The notes beneath the pieces were generated by a model. It was not told the origin of the DNA, searched no databases, and saw nothing but the letters and a program-made list of their open reading frames with translations. The position numbers and the translations under genes were made by a program. A DNA stretch of 64,000 bases, taken from positions 1,860,001-1,924,000 of the forward strand of contig NZ_AP031496.1 in NCBI RefSeq assembly GCF_042850945.1, read 5' to 3'. Positions 8,136 to 18,018 of this stretch are shown here, piece by piece. Each line of letters opens with the position of its first letter. Position 1 is the first letter of the stretch. This DNA comes from Halioxenophilus aromaticivorans (GTDB lineage: Bacteria > Pseudomonadota > Gammaproteobacteria > Pseudomonadales > Cellvibrionaceae).

Positions 8136-9862
8136 AACGGAAAAACCAGTGGGATAAGGGCAATCACGCCGACGGAGTAAACCAAGCTCACCAATCCCCC
8201 CGCTTTAATGAAATCAGACATTTGATAATGCCCGGGGGAGTACACCATTAAGTGGGTTTGGTAGCCGTAGGGAATCAAAAAACAGGCGCTGGCGCCGTAG
8301 GCCACGGCCATCACGAATGGCATGGGGTCGACCCCAAACCCCTGAGCTGTAGACAGCGCAATGGGGAAAACTAACGCAGCGGCGGCATTATTGGTCACCA
8401 ACTCGGTGAGAACTAGCGTCAAAATAAACACCCCGGCCAGCGCTGCATAGGGGCCATAGCCGTTAAACACGGCTTGCATAAAACCGGCGATCATATCGGC
8501 AGCACCGGAGTTATCCAGGCCTTTGGCGATGGTCAGGGCGGAGCCGATGATTAGCACCAGATCGAAAGGAAAGCGTCTGCGCAGCTCTTGCACGCTCAGC
8601 AACCTAGTGCCTAAAAATACCGCCAGCAACAGTCCTAGCCCGGTGAACAATGGCAGTAAATTGACGGCTGCCAGCGCGATAACGGCGGCAAAACCTACCA
8701 TGGCCCAAACACTCTGATTTTTACCAAGGCGCGAGTACTGCAGGGTATCTGACAGAATATGGAAGTTGCGGTCGATGTTGCGGTGTTGGAAAAAATCCGT
8801 GCCTATGGCCAACAGTAGGGAATCGCCCACTCGCAGTGGAATACGGCCAAGCTGCCCACGCAATTGCTTTTCGCCGCGACGAATGCCCACTACGCCGGCA
8901 TTGAACATGGTGCGGAAGTCCACCTCTTGCAAGGTTTTGCCCGGCAGTTCTGACTCGTGGGCGATGACCACTTCCACCAAGTTGGTGGTGAGCAGTTGTT
9001 CGGCTTCTGTGCCAAACACTTGCAAGCCATGGAACTGTTGCAGGGTATGTACCTGTTCCACTTCACCGGTAAATAACAGGCGGTCGCCTTCCTGTAGAAG
9101 CTCGTCTGGGGTTACCGGCGAGATGCGGCGGCCATTGCGGTCAATCTCCAGCAAGAATAAGCCCTGCAAGCCCCGCAATTTGTTGGTTTCGATGCTGGAA
9201 CCAACCATGGCCGAGCCACGAATAACCTCAGCGGTGACGAAGTAATTCAGTTTGTTGCTGGTATCACTTTGTTGGTGGTTAGGTAAAAAACGCGTGGTCA
9301 GCGCAATGACGCCGATACAGGCCAGAGCCACCGGAATACCCACGGCGGAAAACTGAAACATGGAGAATTGGGGTAAGCCGGCGTCGGCGACGAAGGAGTC
9401 CACCACTAGGTTGGTGGAGGTGCCCACCAGGGTGGTTACGCCACCTAGCACCGAAGCATAGGACAGGGGAATAAGCAGGCGCGACGGGGCAAAGCGGTTT
9501 TGTTTAGTGAGCGTGCTTAAAAAAGACGCTACTACAGCCGTGTTGTTGAGAAAGGCCGAGAAACCCGCGGTGGTTAACATCAACTTAATGCGAGCCCAGC
9601 GTTCGTTGCCCGTTAACAAAGTTGAAGAAAGGCTGTCGAGAAGAGGCGAGCGCTCCAGGGCCAGCGAGACCAACAACAGCAGCACCAGGGTAGCCAAACC
9701 GGGGTTGGCAAAGCTGCCCAACAATTCTTGGGTTTCTACCACGCCAAAGGTCAGGTAAGCAAAAGCCCACCCACAAAACAACAGAGCCGGCTTTAGCTTG
9801 CCCTGAATCAAACATACCAGCAGTAGCAACACCGAGGCGAGTACAATCCAGCTACTCATCAT
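8132..9862 (-). CDS. SLC13-family permease with TrkA-C domains
   Basis: The 576-residue inner-membrane protein has an N-terminal transport half with about five helices and the family signature near residues 110-150 (FLNNTAVVASFL, LGGVTTLVGTSTNLVV). The cytosolic middle (about residues 205-370) reads as two TrkA-C-like domains (LQGLFLLEIDRNGRRISPVTPDELLQEGDRL and a second copy). A C-terminal transport half carries the paired motif TELVTNNAAAALVFPIA. This is the YfbS-like branch of sodium:anion symporters, which carry sulfate or di/tricarboxylates. The substrate is not predictable. It is followed convergently by the repeat-motif gene with a four-base overlap; argS lies upstream on the same strand. 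Confidence 0.88.
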   Translation of the reverse strand: MMSSWIVLASVLLLLVCLIQGKLKPALLFCGWAFAYLTFGVVETQELLGSFANPGLATLVLLLLVSLALERSPLLDSLSSTLLTGNERWARIKLMLTTAGFSAFLNNTAVVASFLSTLTKQNRFAPSRLLIPLSYASVLGGVTTLVGTSTNLVVDSFVADAGLPQFSMFQFSAVGIPVALACIGVIALTTRFLPNHQQSDTSNKLNYFVTAEVIRGSAMVGSSIETNKLRGLQGLFLLEIDRNGRRISPVTPDELLQEGDRLLFTGEVEQVHTLQQFHGLQVFGTEAEQLLTTNLVEVVIAHESELPGKTLQEVDFRTMFNAGVVGIRRGEKQLRGQLGRIPLRVGDSLLLAIGTDFFQHRNIDRNFHILSDTLQYSRLGKNQSVWAMVGFAAVIALAAVNLLPLFTGLGLLLAVFLGTRLLSVQELRRRFPFDLVLIIGSALTIAKGLDNSGAADMIAGFMQAVFNGYGPYAALAGVFILTLVLTELVTNNAAAALVFPIALSTAQGFGVDPMPFVMAVAYGASACFLIPYGYQTHLMVYSPGHYQMSDFIKAGGLVSLVYSVGVIALIPLVFPF

Positions 9863-9918
9863 CTACTTACATTCCATCTTTAGTTTGCAACATCCACTTT
9901 CACAAAGCGATGGATTGT

Positions 9919-11655
9919 TTACATACGATCCATTACATCAATGCCCAACAACACTAGGCCCTGCTTGATGTGTTCGCCGGTGGTACGAGCCAGGTGTAAA
10001 CGACTGGCTTTAACGGGTTCTTCAACGCCGTCTTTGAGTATTGGGCAGGCCTCGTAGAAGGTCATAAAGGCACTGGCCAGCTCAAACAGGTAGGTACATA
10101 GCACGTGGGGGAAAGCTTCCTTGATCATCAGTTCCACCACTTCCGGGAATTGTAGCAATTTGAGCGCCAGGTGTCGTTCTTGCTCTGCCTCAACGGAAAT
10201 CTGCGCGGTTAAGCTGCTGGGTTCAACCCCGGCCTTACGGAATATGCTTTGAATTCGGGTATAGGCGTATTGCAAATAGGGCGCGGTGTTGCCTTCAAAG
10301 GCCAGCATAGCGTCCCAACTGAAGATGTAATCGGTGGTGCGAGTTTTCGACAAATCGGCGTACTTCACCGCACCAATACCCACTTTAAGCGCAACTGCGG
10401 CTTTTTCTTGCTCGCTCAGCTCGGGATTTTTGGTTTCTATCAATGCGCGGGCTCGCTCCACCGCTTCGTCGAGCAGATCGGCCAGCTTTACGGTGCCGCC
10501 GCTGCGGGTTTTAAAGGGCTTGCCGTCTTCACCATTCATGGTGCCAAAGCCGTGGTGCTCCAGGCTGATATCCGAGCTGGCGAAGCCGGCTTTTACGCCC
10601 AGCGTGAAGATCTGCTGCATGTGCAGGCCCTGGCGCTGATCGATAAAATACATCAGACGGTCGGCGTTGAGGGTGTTGGCGCGGTAGCGCAAGCACGCTA
10701 AATCGGTGGTAGCGTAAAGGTAGCCGCCGTCTTGCTTTTGCACAATAACGGGGCTGGGGTTGCCTTTTTTGTCGGCCAACTCCTGCAAAAACACCACCTT
10801 GGCGCCTTGGTCTACCACGGCTAAGCCTTGGTCTTCCAAGGCTTTTACCAACACGGGTAGGTCGTCGTTGTAGGCGCTTTCGCCCATCACGTCTTCGCGG
10901 CTTAGGGTGACATTGAGCTTTTGGTAAATCTCATCGCCGTGGCTGAGCGAGATCTCCCGAAACTTGTTCCACAGTGCCAGAATCTTCTCGTCGCCGGATT
11001 GCAGCTTCACGACATAGTCGCGAGCGGTGTTGGCGAATTCTGGGTCTGCGTCAAAGTGTTGTTTGGCCTGCTGATAAAAGGCCTCTAGGTCGCGCAGGGC
11101 GATTTCAGCATCGGTGGCCTGGGTTTGGCTTTCTAATTCGGCCAATAACATGCCGAACTGTGTGCCCCAGTCGCCCACGTGGTTTTGACGAATAACCTTG
11201 TGGCCGACGAATTCCAGCGCCCGCACGATAGCGTCGCCAATGATGGTGGAGCGCAAGTGGCCAACGTGCATTTCCTTAGCCAAATTGGGGCTGGAATAAT
11301 CCACCACCACGGTTTGGGGGGCACTGGTGGGCTCAACCGAAAGGGTGGCTTGCTCGGCCACACCGCTGAGCTGTCGGCCCAGCCACGCGTCCGCTAGGTG
11401 AATATTAATAAATCCGGGGCCGGCGATTTCTACCTTATCGGCGATGCCGTCTAATGCCAGCTGGTCCAAAATCTTAGCTGCCAGCTCCCGTGGGTTGGTT
11501 CTCATGGCTTTGGCAGCGGCCATCGCACCGTTGGCTTGGTAATCACCAAAGCCGGCTTTTTTTGCAGGAGCCAGGTGAGGGCCCAGTTCGCTGGGGATAC
11601 CAGCTGCTTGCATAGCAGATTGCACTTTATCGGCTAAAAATTCGCGAATATTCAT
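9919..11655 (-). CDS. argS: arginyl-tRNA synthetase
   Basis: The 578-residue class I aminoacyl-tRNA synthetase charges tRNA-Arg with arginine in the cytoplasm. Visible landmarks are the N-terminal Arg-specific additional domain (about residues 1-110), the catalytic-site segment YSSPNLAKEMHVGHLRST with the HIGH-type motif HVGH near residue 130, DWGTQFG just after it, and a C-terminal anticodon-binding domain (LHLARTTGEHIKQGLVLLGI). Length equals that of the E. coli enzyme (577). The start ATG at 11655 has only a weak Shine-Dalgarno. miaE lies 79 bp upstream on the same strand, so both genes may serve tRNA function in one transcript. Confidence 0.98.
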   Translation of the reverse strand: MNIREFLADKVQSAMQAAGIPSELGPHLAPAKKAGFGDYQANGAMAAAKAMRTNPRELAAKILDQLALDGIADKVEIAGPGFINIHLADAWLGRQLSGVAEQATLSVEPTSAPQTVVVDYSSPNLAKEMHVGHLRSTIIGDAIVRALEFVGHKVIRQNHVGDWGTQFGMLLAELESQTQATDAEIALRDLEAFYQQAKQHFDADPEFANTARDYVVKLQSGDEKILALWNKFREISLSHGDEIYQKLNVTLSREDVMGESAYNDDLPVLVKALEDQGLAVVDQGAKVVFLQELADKKGNPSPVIVQKQDGGYLYATTDLACLRYRANTLNADRLMYFIDQRQGLHMQQIFTLGVKAGFASSDISLEHHGFGTMNGEDGKPFKTRSGGTVKLADLLDEAVERARALIETKNPELSEQEKAAVALKVGIGAVKYADLSKTRTTDYIFSWDAMLAFEGNTAPYLQYAYTRIQSIFRKAGVEPSSLTAQISVEAEQERHLALKLLQFPEVVELMIKEAFPHVLCTYLFELASAFMTFYEACPILKDGVEEPVKASRLHLARTTGEHIKQGLVLLGIDVMDRM

Positions 11656-11734
11656 GGTTTTTGGTCTTTATTTGGTGGAACCTGGCCGGTGTTAACCGGG
11701 CCCGGCGTCAATCTTTTAAAAGGGCAGGGCGGTA

Positions 11735-12307
11735 TCAGTGAAGCGCTACTCGCAGCGGCAACTCGGCGACGATGTTGGCTTCAAAATCCAGCAGTTCATC
11801 CAGTCGGCCCTGAACCACATTAGCCGTAAAATATCGCTCGGCCAGCTCGATAAACAGCTCGTGGTGGCGCGCCTCCGAACGAGTGATGGCGTCGTAAAAC
11901 TGTTTTAGATCCCCCGTTGGCAAGGCTTCGGCCACTAATCCAAAGCGCTCGCATCCACGCGCCTCGATTATGCCCGCAACCAGCAGCCTGTCCAGGAAAT
12001 ACACCTCAGTACCTCGACGAAATGCCTTGCGAAATTGATTGATGTATTCGTCTTTTTGGTCGTCGCCCAAGGTGCCACCACGGGCGTAAATCAGCTTTAC
12101 CACTTCGCGGAAGTGCTGCATTTCTTCAATGGCCAAATCGGCCATGGAGCGCACCAGCTCGGTACGGTCGGGGTAGTGGGACAACATAGACACAGCCATT
12201 CCCGAAGCCTTTTTCTCTGCCGCCGCGTGGTCTTGCAGAAAAGTATCGAAATCGGTCAGCACGGTGTCGGTCCAGGCCGCGGTGGTGGCAAATCGCAGAA
12301 AACTCAT
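11735..12307 (-). CDS. miaE: tRNA-(ms2io6A) hydroxylase MiaE
   Basis: The 190-residue non-heme diiron monooxygenase hydroxylates the isopentenyl group of ms2i6A at tRNA position 37. The ferritin-like four-helix bundle shows the iron ligands in the order expected: a Glu in the first helix (AAAEKKASGM), EEMQHF near residue 63, YFLDRLLVAGIIEARGCERF, and EARHHELF near residue 145. The ATG at 12307 is used; the upstream TTG would add two residues. No strong Shine-Dalgarno is visible. It lies just upstream of argS on the same strand. Confidence 0.93.
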   Translation of the reverse strand: MSFLRFATTAAWTDTVLTDFDTFLQDHAAAEKKASGMAVSMLSHYPDRTELVRSMADLAIEEMQHFREVVKLIYARGGTLGDDQKDEYINQFRKAFRRGTEVYFLDRLLVAGIIEARGCERFGLVAEALPTGDLKQFYDAITRSEARHHELFIELAERYFTANVVQGRLDELLDFEANIVAELPLRVALH

Positions 12308-12522
12308 AGCCAATTACTGATGGTTCACAGAGGTTACGGTAACAAAGGGGGCGAGATTATAGCGAATATCCAGGCCGTGGGGGTGTTTTTTACGCTTTGT
12401 TGCGGTGAACGCTAGCCCTGGCCGTTTTGCTGCCTATAATAGGCGGCCTTCGCGGGTGCTATCAGCCAACATACCACCCCCGAGTTACACCCGGCACAGT
12501 CGAATTTAAAAAAGGTTGCTAT

Positions 12523-13716
12523 ATGATCATTAAACCCAAAGTACGTGGTTTTATTTGTACCAACGCTCACCCGGCCGGTTGTGCGGCTAACGTCCAGGAG
12601 CAGGTCGACTACGTAAAAAGCCAAAAAGCAGCGGGCACCGGGCCTAAAAATGTCTTGGTGATTGGCGCCTCCACAGGTTACGGCCTGGCCTCGCGTATCG
12701 TGGCGGCCTTTGGGCACGGCGCGAATACCCTGGGAGTGTTCTTTGAAAAGCCGCCCACCGAGCGCAGGACTGCTTCCGCCGGTTACTACAACTCTGCGGC
12801 GTTTGAGCACTTGGCCAGTGCCGAGGGTTTGTATTGCAAGAGCATCAATGGCGATGCCTTCTCCGATGAGATCAAACAGCAAACCATCGAAACCATTAAA
12901 AACGACCTCGGTAAAATTGATTTGGTGGTTTATAGCTTAGCCTCGCCACGCCGTACCGACCCCAAAACCGGTACGACCTACAATTCGGTATTGAAGCCCA
13001 TCGGCCAAGGCTATACCGCTAAGAATTTGAATACCGATACGCTGAAGATTGGCGATGTCACCGTAGAGCCCGCCAACGAAGAAGAAATTGCCGCCACCGT
13101 TAAAGTGATGGGCGGTGAGGACTGGGAGTGGTGGATGCAGGCTTTGGCTGAGGCCGATGTGCTGGCGCCGGAGTGTCAAACCACCGCCTATACCTATCTT
13201 GGTGACAAACTCACCTGGCCAATCTACGGCCACGCCACCATTGGTAAAGCCAAAGAAGATTTGGATCGCGCCGCCGCAGCCATCAGTCAGCAGCTGGGTG
13301 GCAATGGTAATCAGGCTCGTGTATCCGTATTGAAAGCCCTGGTGACCCAGGCCAGTTCTGCGATTCCGGTGATGCCCCTGTACATTTCTATCCTTTATAA
13401 AGAGATGAAAGCCGAAGGCACCCACGAGGGCTGCATTGAGCAAATCTGGCGTCTCTATGAAGAGGGGCTGTACAGCTCTGAGCCGCGCCTGGATAACAAC
13501 AATCGTTTGCGCATGGACGACCTGGAATTAAAACCCGAGCTGCAAGCTAAGGTGGAAGCTATCTGGCCAGAGGTCACCGAGGAAAACTTGTTTGATCTCA
13601 CTGATTACAAGAGCTACAACGCCGAATTCTTGAAATTATTTGGCTTTGGGTTAGATTCGGTGGACTACGAGGCGGATGTGTCGCCCATCGTTGAGGCATC
13701 ATTTAAGCCCGCCTAA
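12523..13716 (+). CDS. fabV: trans-2-enoyl-ACP/CoA reductase FabV
   Basis: The 397-residue NADH-dependent reductase catalyses the last step of fatty acid elongation and is intrinsically triclosan-tolerant. The N-terminal motif MIIKPKVRGFICTNAHPAGC, the Rossmann segment VLVIGASTGYGLASRI near residue 45, and the active-site stretch YTYLGDKLTWPIYG...TIGKAK (Tyr-X8-Lys arrangement) are all diagnostic. I choose the ATG at 12523 because the family begins exactly there and the protein then has the standard 397-400 residues. The LpxL-type acyltransferase starts 11 bp after its stop, so the two are probably co-transcribed and share acyl-chain metabolism. Confidence 0.97.
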   Translation: MIIKPKVRGFICTNAHPAGCAANVQEQVDYVKSQKAAGTGPKNVLVIGASTGYGLASRIVAAFGHGANTLGVFFEKPPTERRTASAGYYNSAAFEHLASAEGLYCKSINGDAFSDEIKQQTIETIKNDLGKIDLVVYSLASPRRTDPKTGTTYNSVLKPIGQGYTAKNLNTDTLKIGDVTVEPANEEEIAATVKVMGGEDWEWWMQALAEADVLAPECQTTAYTYLGDKLTWPIYGHATIGKAKEDLDRAAAAISQQLGGNGNQARVSVLKALVTQASSAIPVMPLYISILYKEMKAEGTHEGCIEQIWRLYEEGLYSSEPRLDNNNRLRMDDLELKPELQAKVEAIWPEVTEENLFDLTDYKSYNAEFLKLFGFGLDSVDYEADVSPIVEASFKPA

Positions 13717-13727
13717 GCCGATATTCC

Positions 13728-14663
13728 ATGGCGTTTCCTTTCCGATCGCTGCTGCACCCCCGGTATGCAGCTACGTTAGTACTGATGGGGGTGTGGTGGT
13801 TGGTGTCCCAGTTGCCACACGTGGTTTTGGTGTGGCTCGCCCATGGCTTTGCTTTTTTCACTCGCCTTTTGGCCAAGCGGCGCTGTGCCATTGTGCAGGC
13901 CAATCTGGCGCTGTGTTTTCCGCAGCTGAGTGACCAGCAACGCCAGAATTTGTTTCGGCGCAATATCTTTCACACCTGCTTGGGCGGCTTAGAGATTGGC
14001 ATGGTCTGGTTTTGGCCAAAGTGGCGCCTACGCCGGTTTGGCCAAGTGGTTGGGTTGAGTAATCTCACAGAGCAATCAAGTGGTGTACTGATGCTGAGCC
14101 TGCATAACACCACCGTGGATACCGCCGCCGCAGTGCTTAATCCGTTGGTATCACAGACCGACATGATGTACCGGCCGCACAAAAATCCAGTGTACGAATA
14201 TTTCCAATTGCGCTGCCGTCAGCGCCATAACCCGCAAAGCCGCTGCATTGACCGCGCCGACGTGCGTGGCGCGATCAAAGCTATGCGGCGCGGTCGCTGG
14301 CTGTGGTATGCGCCGGATCAAGACTACGGCATTAAACAGGGCGTTTTTGCTACTTTTTTTGCCGAGCCCGCAGCCAGTGTCACGGCTACCGCTCGCTTTG
14401 CTCGCACGGCCAGGGTGCCGGTGGTGCCCATGGTGCACTATCGAGATGAGCGATTGCGTTGGCGAGTTGATATCCAGCCGGCTTTGCAAGATTTCCCCTC
14501 CGGTGATGATATTGCCGATGCTCAGCGAATAAACGACTGGGTTGAGGCACAGGTACGCCTGCGGCCGGAGCAGTATTTGTGGGTTCACCGCCGCTTTAAA
14601 ACCCGCCCGCCTGGCATGCCTGGGGTCTATGGCCGCTACAGCAAGCAGGGGCGGCAGGCGTAA
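13728..14663 (+). CDS. LpxL/LpxP-family lipid acyltransferase
   Basis: The 311-residue inner-membrane protein is of the lauroyl/palmitoleoyl acyltransferase family that adds secondary acyl chains to lipid A. There is one N-terminal hydrophobic anchor (about residues 15-40, YAATLVLMGVWWLVSQLPHVVLVW). The catalytic HX4D motif appears as HNTTVD near residue 125. YAPDQDYG near residue 195 and the C-terminal YLWVHRRFKTRPPG are family signatures. Length is typical (about 300-320). Only 11 bp separate it from fabV. Which acyl chain and site it serves cannot be told. Confidence 0.88.
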   Translation: MAFPFRSLLHPRYAATLVLMGVWWLVSQLPHVVLVWLAHGFAFFTRLLAKRRCAIVQANLALCFPQLSDQQRQNLFRRNIFHTCLGGLEIGMVWFWPKWRLRRFGQVVGLSNLTEQSSGVLMLSLHNTTVDTAAAVLNPLVSQTDMMYRPHKNPVYEYFQLRCRQRHNPQSRCIDRADVRGAIKAMRRGRWLWYAPDQDYGIKQGVFATFFAEPAASVTATARFARTARVPVVPMVHYRDERLRWRVDIQPALQDFPSGDDIADAQRINDWVEAQVRLRPEQYLWVHRRFKTRPPGMPGVYGRYSKQGRQA

Positions 14664-14791
14664 GCCATCGGCCAGCGTAATAATCCACAATCATCGTCCT
14701 AAATGCGTCAATAAAAAAGCGCCCTGGTAGCTTGTGCCTAGACAGGTGCGTCAGTACCATACGCGTTTATTTTTACAGCCGGAGACAGCGA

Positions 14792-15670
14792 ATGATAGAA
14801 GGCAGCATGGTGGCGCTGGTTACCCCCATGACGGCGGCAGGGGATCTCGATTGGGAAGCCCTGCGGACAGTGGTGGAATGGCACATAGAACAAGGTACGC
14901 ACTCGATAGTTGCCGTCGGCACTACCGGCGAGTCGCCTACCTTGAGCCCAGCCGAGCACCTCGAAGTCATCGCTAAGGTGGTAGATCAAGTTAATGGCCG
15001 CATACCGGTAATTGCCGGCACCGGCGCCAATGCAACCGCCGAAGCCTTAGAGCTTACCCAGGCGGCCAAAGAGCGCGGTGCCGACGCTTGTTTGTCGGTG
15101 ACGCCTTACTACAACAAGCCCACCCAAGAGGGTTTGTTTCAGCACTTCAAATACGTGGCCGACCGAGTAGCGATTCCCCAGATTCTCTACAACGTACCTG
15201 GCCGCACCGGCGTTGATCTCAGTAACGAAACCGTACTGCGTTTGGCCCAGGTGGATAACATCGTTGGCTTAAAAGACGCCACGGGTGACGTTGCTCGTGG
15301 TAAGGCGCTGTTGGCCGAAGTGGATAAATCGTTTGCGGTATACTCTGGCGATGACCTTACTGCGGTAGAACTTATTTTGGCCGGTGGTAAAGGCAACATC
15401 AGTGTGACTGCCAATGTGGTGCCCAGTGCTGTATCGGCCATGTGTGTTGCCGCTTTGCAAGGGGACAACGAGCGAGCCCTGCAGATCAACGATAAATTAA
15501 TGCCGCTTAACAGAGCACTGTTTGTTGAGTCTAACCCCATACCCGTGAAATGGGCCATGGCGCGCATTGGCAAAACCGCAGGCGGCATTCGCCTACCGTT
15601 AACGCCCCTGGCTGAGCAGTTTCACGAGCCGATGGAAGCCGCTTTGACCCTGGCCGGAGCCTTGGACTAA
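14792..15670 (+). CDS. dapA: 4-hydroxy-tetrahydrodipicolinate synthase
   Basis: The 292-residue TIM-barrel aldolase condenses pyruvate with aspartate semialdehyde in lysine/diaminopimelate synthesis. Visible residues: GTTGESPTL (pyruvate binding) near residue 43, YNVPGRTG near residue 133, and the Schiff-base lysine in GLKDATGD near residue 161. The ATG at 14792 is chosen because the family begins MIEGSMVALVTPM. The frame extends 20 codons further upstream without reason to use them. bamC follows by 98 bp; the dapA-bamC pairing is conserved in gammaproteobacteria. Confidence 0.97.
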   Translation: MIEGSMVALVTPMTAAGDLDWEALRTVVEWHIEQGTHSIVAVGTTGESPTLSPAEHLEVIAKVVDQVNGRIPVIAGTGANATAEALELTQAAKERGADACLSVTPYYNKPTQEGLFQHFKYVADRVAIPQILYNVPGRTGVDLSNETVLRLAQVDNIVGLKDATGDVARGKALLAEVDKSFAVYSGDDLTAVELILAGGKGNISVTANVVPSAVSAMCVAALQGDNERALQINDKLMPLNRALFVESNPIPVKWAMARIGKTAGGIRLPLTPLAEQFHEPMEAALTLAGALD

Positions 15671-15768
15671 ACCACAGCGAAACCTTTCGCTCACGGCCAA
15701 TGTCCATACTGGGCGTTATGCGGGTGCTAGCCACCCGCGGTCTATATAAATAGGTTAGAATTTAATCA

Positions 15769-16956
15769 ATGATAAAACCCTTGCTCCGTTTGTGTGTCGT
15801 AAGTAATGCCCTATGGTTAACCGGCTGTGGTACTTTCTTTGGTGAAGACGGCATGTTCCGTAACCGTGGCGGTGAGTACCAGCGGGCGGAGCCCATAGAG
15901 CCCATCGCGGTGCCCGAATCTTCCCGCGCCAGAATGCAGGAAATTTACGTAGTGCCGAACATCAACGATGCCGGTTACGACTACAGCCAAACCTTCGACG
16001 TGCCCCGGCCACAGCCACTATCGAGTGCGCTGCTAGCGGACACCGTAAAAATCCAACGTCTGTCCGGTGATCAGTGGATTTTTATTTCCAATTCGCCGGC
16101 CGAAGTATGGCCTCAGATTGTGGAATTTCTTGGCAACTACAATATTCCCGTTGCCGGCACCGACCCTGAAAAGGGCCTTATCGATACTCACTGGTTGGCC
16201 TTCAATGATGCTCCTGAAGTGCACAATCGATTCCGGCTGAGAATCGAAACCGGTGTTCAGCCAGAGAGTTCGGAAATCCATATCTTGCAAATGGAAACCA
16301 CCGACGAGGCGGAACTAAAACAGCCAGAGCTTTGGCCTAAATCCTCTGAAAACGCCACCCGAGAGGCGTGGATGGTGGATGAATTGTCCAACACCTTGGC
16401 GGCCAACTTGGAGCGTTCTTCGTCGTCCTTGCTGGCTCAAACCATTGGTGCCGACGACAAAGCCGTTATGGCCAAAAGCAGCTCCAAAGAGCCAATATTG
16501 CGCCTGAAACTGTCGTTTTCTCGCGCCTGGGCCAGCGTAATGCATGCCACTGGCCAGGATGGTTTTCACCCCTACGGTAGCGAAAACTCCCTAGGCGCTT
16601 TCTATGTGGATTACCGTGAGCCTGTGGCTGAAGAAGACAAGCCCGGCTGGATCAAGCGTAGCGTGCGTGCGGTTAAAGGTGCTTTTGGTGGCGACGCTGA
16701 TCCGAATGCAGAGCCGACCACACCTTACACCATAGCCGACGTGTTATCGCATCTACCAGACACCGCGCAAACCCGCGAGGTCTTCTCGCAAAACGAAAGC
16801 CAGGGTGAAAAGCTGGAAAACGTACCGGGCTATTTGGTGTTGGTGCGCGGCGTAGATGGCAACATTGAAGTGCGAGTGCGCGACGGTTACGGCCAGCCCG
16901 TCGAAAAAGACATCGCCGAACAATTGCTCGGCATCATTCGCACCAATCTGATCTAA
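15769..16956 (+). CDS. bamC: outer-membrane assembly lipoprotein BamC
   Basis: The 395-residue lipoprotein has lipobox LTGC with the acylated Cys at residue 20. BamC belongs to the BAM complex that folds beta-barrel proteins into the outer membrane. The unstructured segment after the Cys (FRNRGGEYQRAEPIEPI) binds BamD in known homologues. Two helix-grip domains follow: about residues 95-200 (WIFISNSPAEVWPQIVEFLGNYNIPVAGTDPEKGLIDTHWL matches the family in outline) and about 240-395. Its position directly after dapA is the conserved one. Length is somewhat greater than E. coli BamC (344). Confidence 0.92.
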   Translation: MIKPLLRLCVVSNALWLTGCGTFFGEDGMFRNRGGEYQRAEPIEPIAVPESSRARMQEIYVVPNINDAGYDYSQTFDVPRPQPLSSALLADTVKIQRLSGDQWIFISNSPAEVWPQIVEFLGNYNIPVAGTDPEKGLIDTHWLAFNDAPEVHNRFRLRIETGVQPESSEIHILQMETTDEAELKQPELWPKSSENATREAWMVDELSNTLAANLERSSSSLLAQTIGADDKAVMAKSSSKEPILRLKLSFSRAWASVMHATGQDGFHPYGSENSLGAFYVDYREPVAEEDKPGWIKRSVRAVKGAFGGDADPNAEPTTPYTIADVLSHLPDTAQTREVFSQNESQGEKLENVPGYLVLVRGVDGNIEVRVRDGYGQPVEKDIAEQLLGIIRTNLI

Positions 16957-17152
16957 TGAGTATTACGCCTAGGGCGTGAGATCCTCTCGAACGCGGCTGC
17001 GGCGCAGGGATGCGCTGCACGGCCAAACGGCATCGTTGCCGTTTTGGCCTAAAAAATCGATATGCGTTGGCTTCGGTCGAGGACGACTAAAACCATACGA
17101 CCGGCTATCGCAATGGATAGCCGCGGAAAATGACTTCTCAATTGGAGTGTCT

Positions 17153-17941
17153 GTGAGATACGCCTCACTGGGCAGCGGTAGCCAAGGAAACAGTACGGTG
17201 ATTGCCTCTAAGCAGGGATTAATCCTTGTGGACTGTGGCTTTACTGTCAAAGAAACCGTGCGCCGCATGGCGCGTTTGGGTTTATCCCCCGCGGATTTAA
17301 ACGCCGTCATCGTGACCCATGAACATGGCGATCACATCAAGGGCGTTGGGCCATTAGCTCGGCGCTACAAAATGCCGGTGTATATGACTGCCGGAACCTA
17401 TCACCAAAGCTCCGTTGGCAATGTGCCGCACTTGCACTTAATTGAAGGCTACAGCGCCTTCACGGTGGAAGATATGCACATTCAGCCAGTGGCCGTTCCC
17501 CACGATGCTAGAGAACCCAGCCAATTTGTGATATCGGCGAACAGCAAGCGACTGGGTATTTTGACGGATCTTGGCAGTGTCTCAGAGCATGTTTACGAAC
17601 AATATCACGGTTGCGATGCGCTCATATTGGAGGCTAACCACGACCCAACAATGCTCGCAAATGGCCCTTATCCCTATAGCTTAAAACGCCGTGTGGGCGG
17701 GCAGTGGGGGCATTTGAGTAATGCCCAGGCGTTGCAGTTTTTGGCTGAAATCTACAGTGACAAACTGTGCCAATTAGTGGTGGCGCATATTAGCCAAAAG
17801 AACAACTGCTTTGAGTTGGTACAGCGTGAATTCCAAGACTGGCAGCAGTGTATTGAAACAGTTCTGTTCGCCTGCCAAAACGAAGGTTTTCACTGGCTCG
17901 ATTTAAACGACCAACCAGTCCTCAGCGAGCAAGCTTCATAA
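17153..17941 (+). CDS. MBL-fold metal-dependent hydrolase (YycJ/VicX-like)
   Basis: The GTG start at 17153 has GGAG five bases upstream and gives 262 residues; the frame extends upstream but that part is not protein-like. The protein opens with MRYASLGSGSQGNSTVI. THEHGDHIKG near residue 56 is the metal-binding HXHXDH motif, and LEANHD near residue 160 and VVAHISQKNN near residue 210 supply further ligands. It belongs to the YycJ-like branch, single-domain cytoplasmic metallo-hydrolases of unclear natural substrate. It follows dapA-bamC, a neighbourhood also seen in Pseudomonas, and precedes a PilZ gene by 77 bp. Confidence 0.88.
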   Translation: MRYASLGSGSQGNSTVIASKQGLILVDCGFTVKETVRRMARLGLSPADLNAVIVTHEHGDHIKGVGPLARRYKMPVYMTAGTYHQSSVGNVPHLHLIEGYSAFTVEDMHIQPVAVPHDAREPSQFVISANSKRLGILTDLGSVSEHVYEQYHGCDALILEANHDPTMLANGPYPYSLKRRVGGQWGHLSNAQALQFLAEIYSDKLCQLVVAHISQKNNCFELVQREFQDWQQCIETVLFACQNEGFHWLDLNDQPVLSEQAS

Positions 17942-18018
17942 CCTAAGCGCAAAAACTTGGCTATGCTTATGACAAGCACACCGGCACTGGCCGGTGCAGT
18001 TAAGTTTGGAGACAGTTT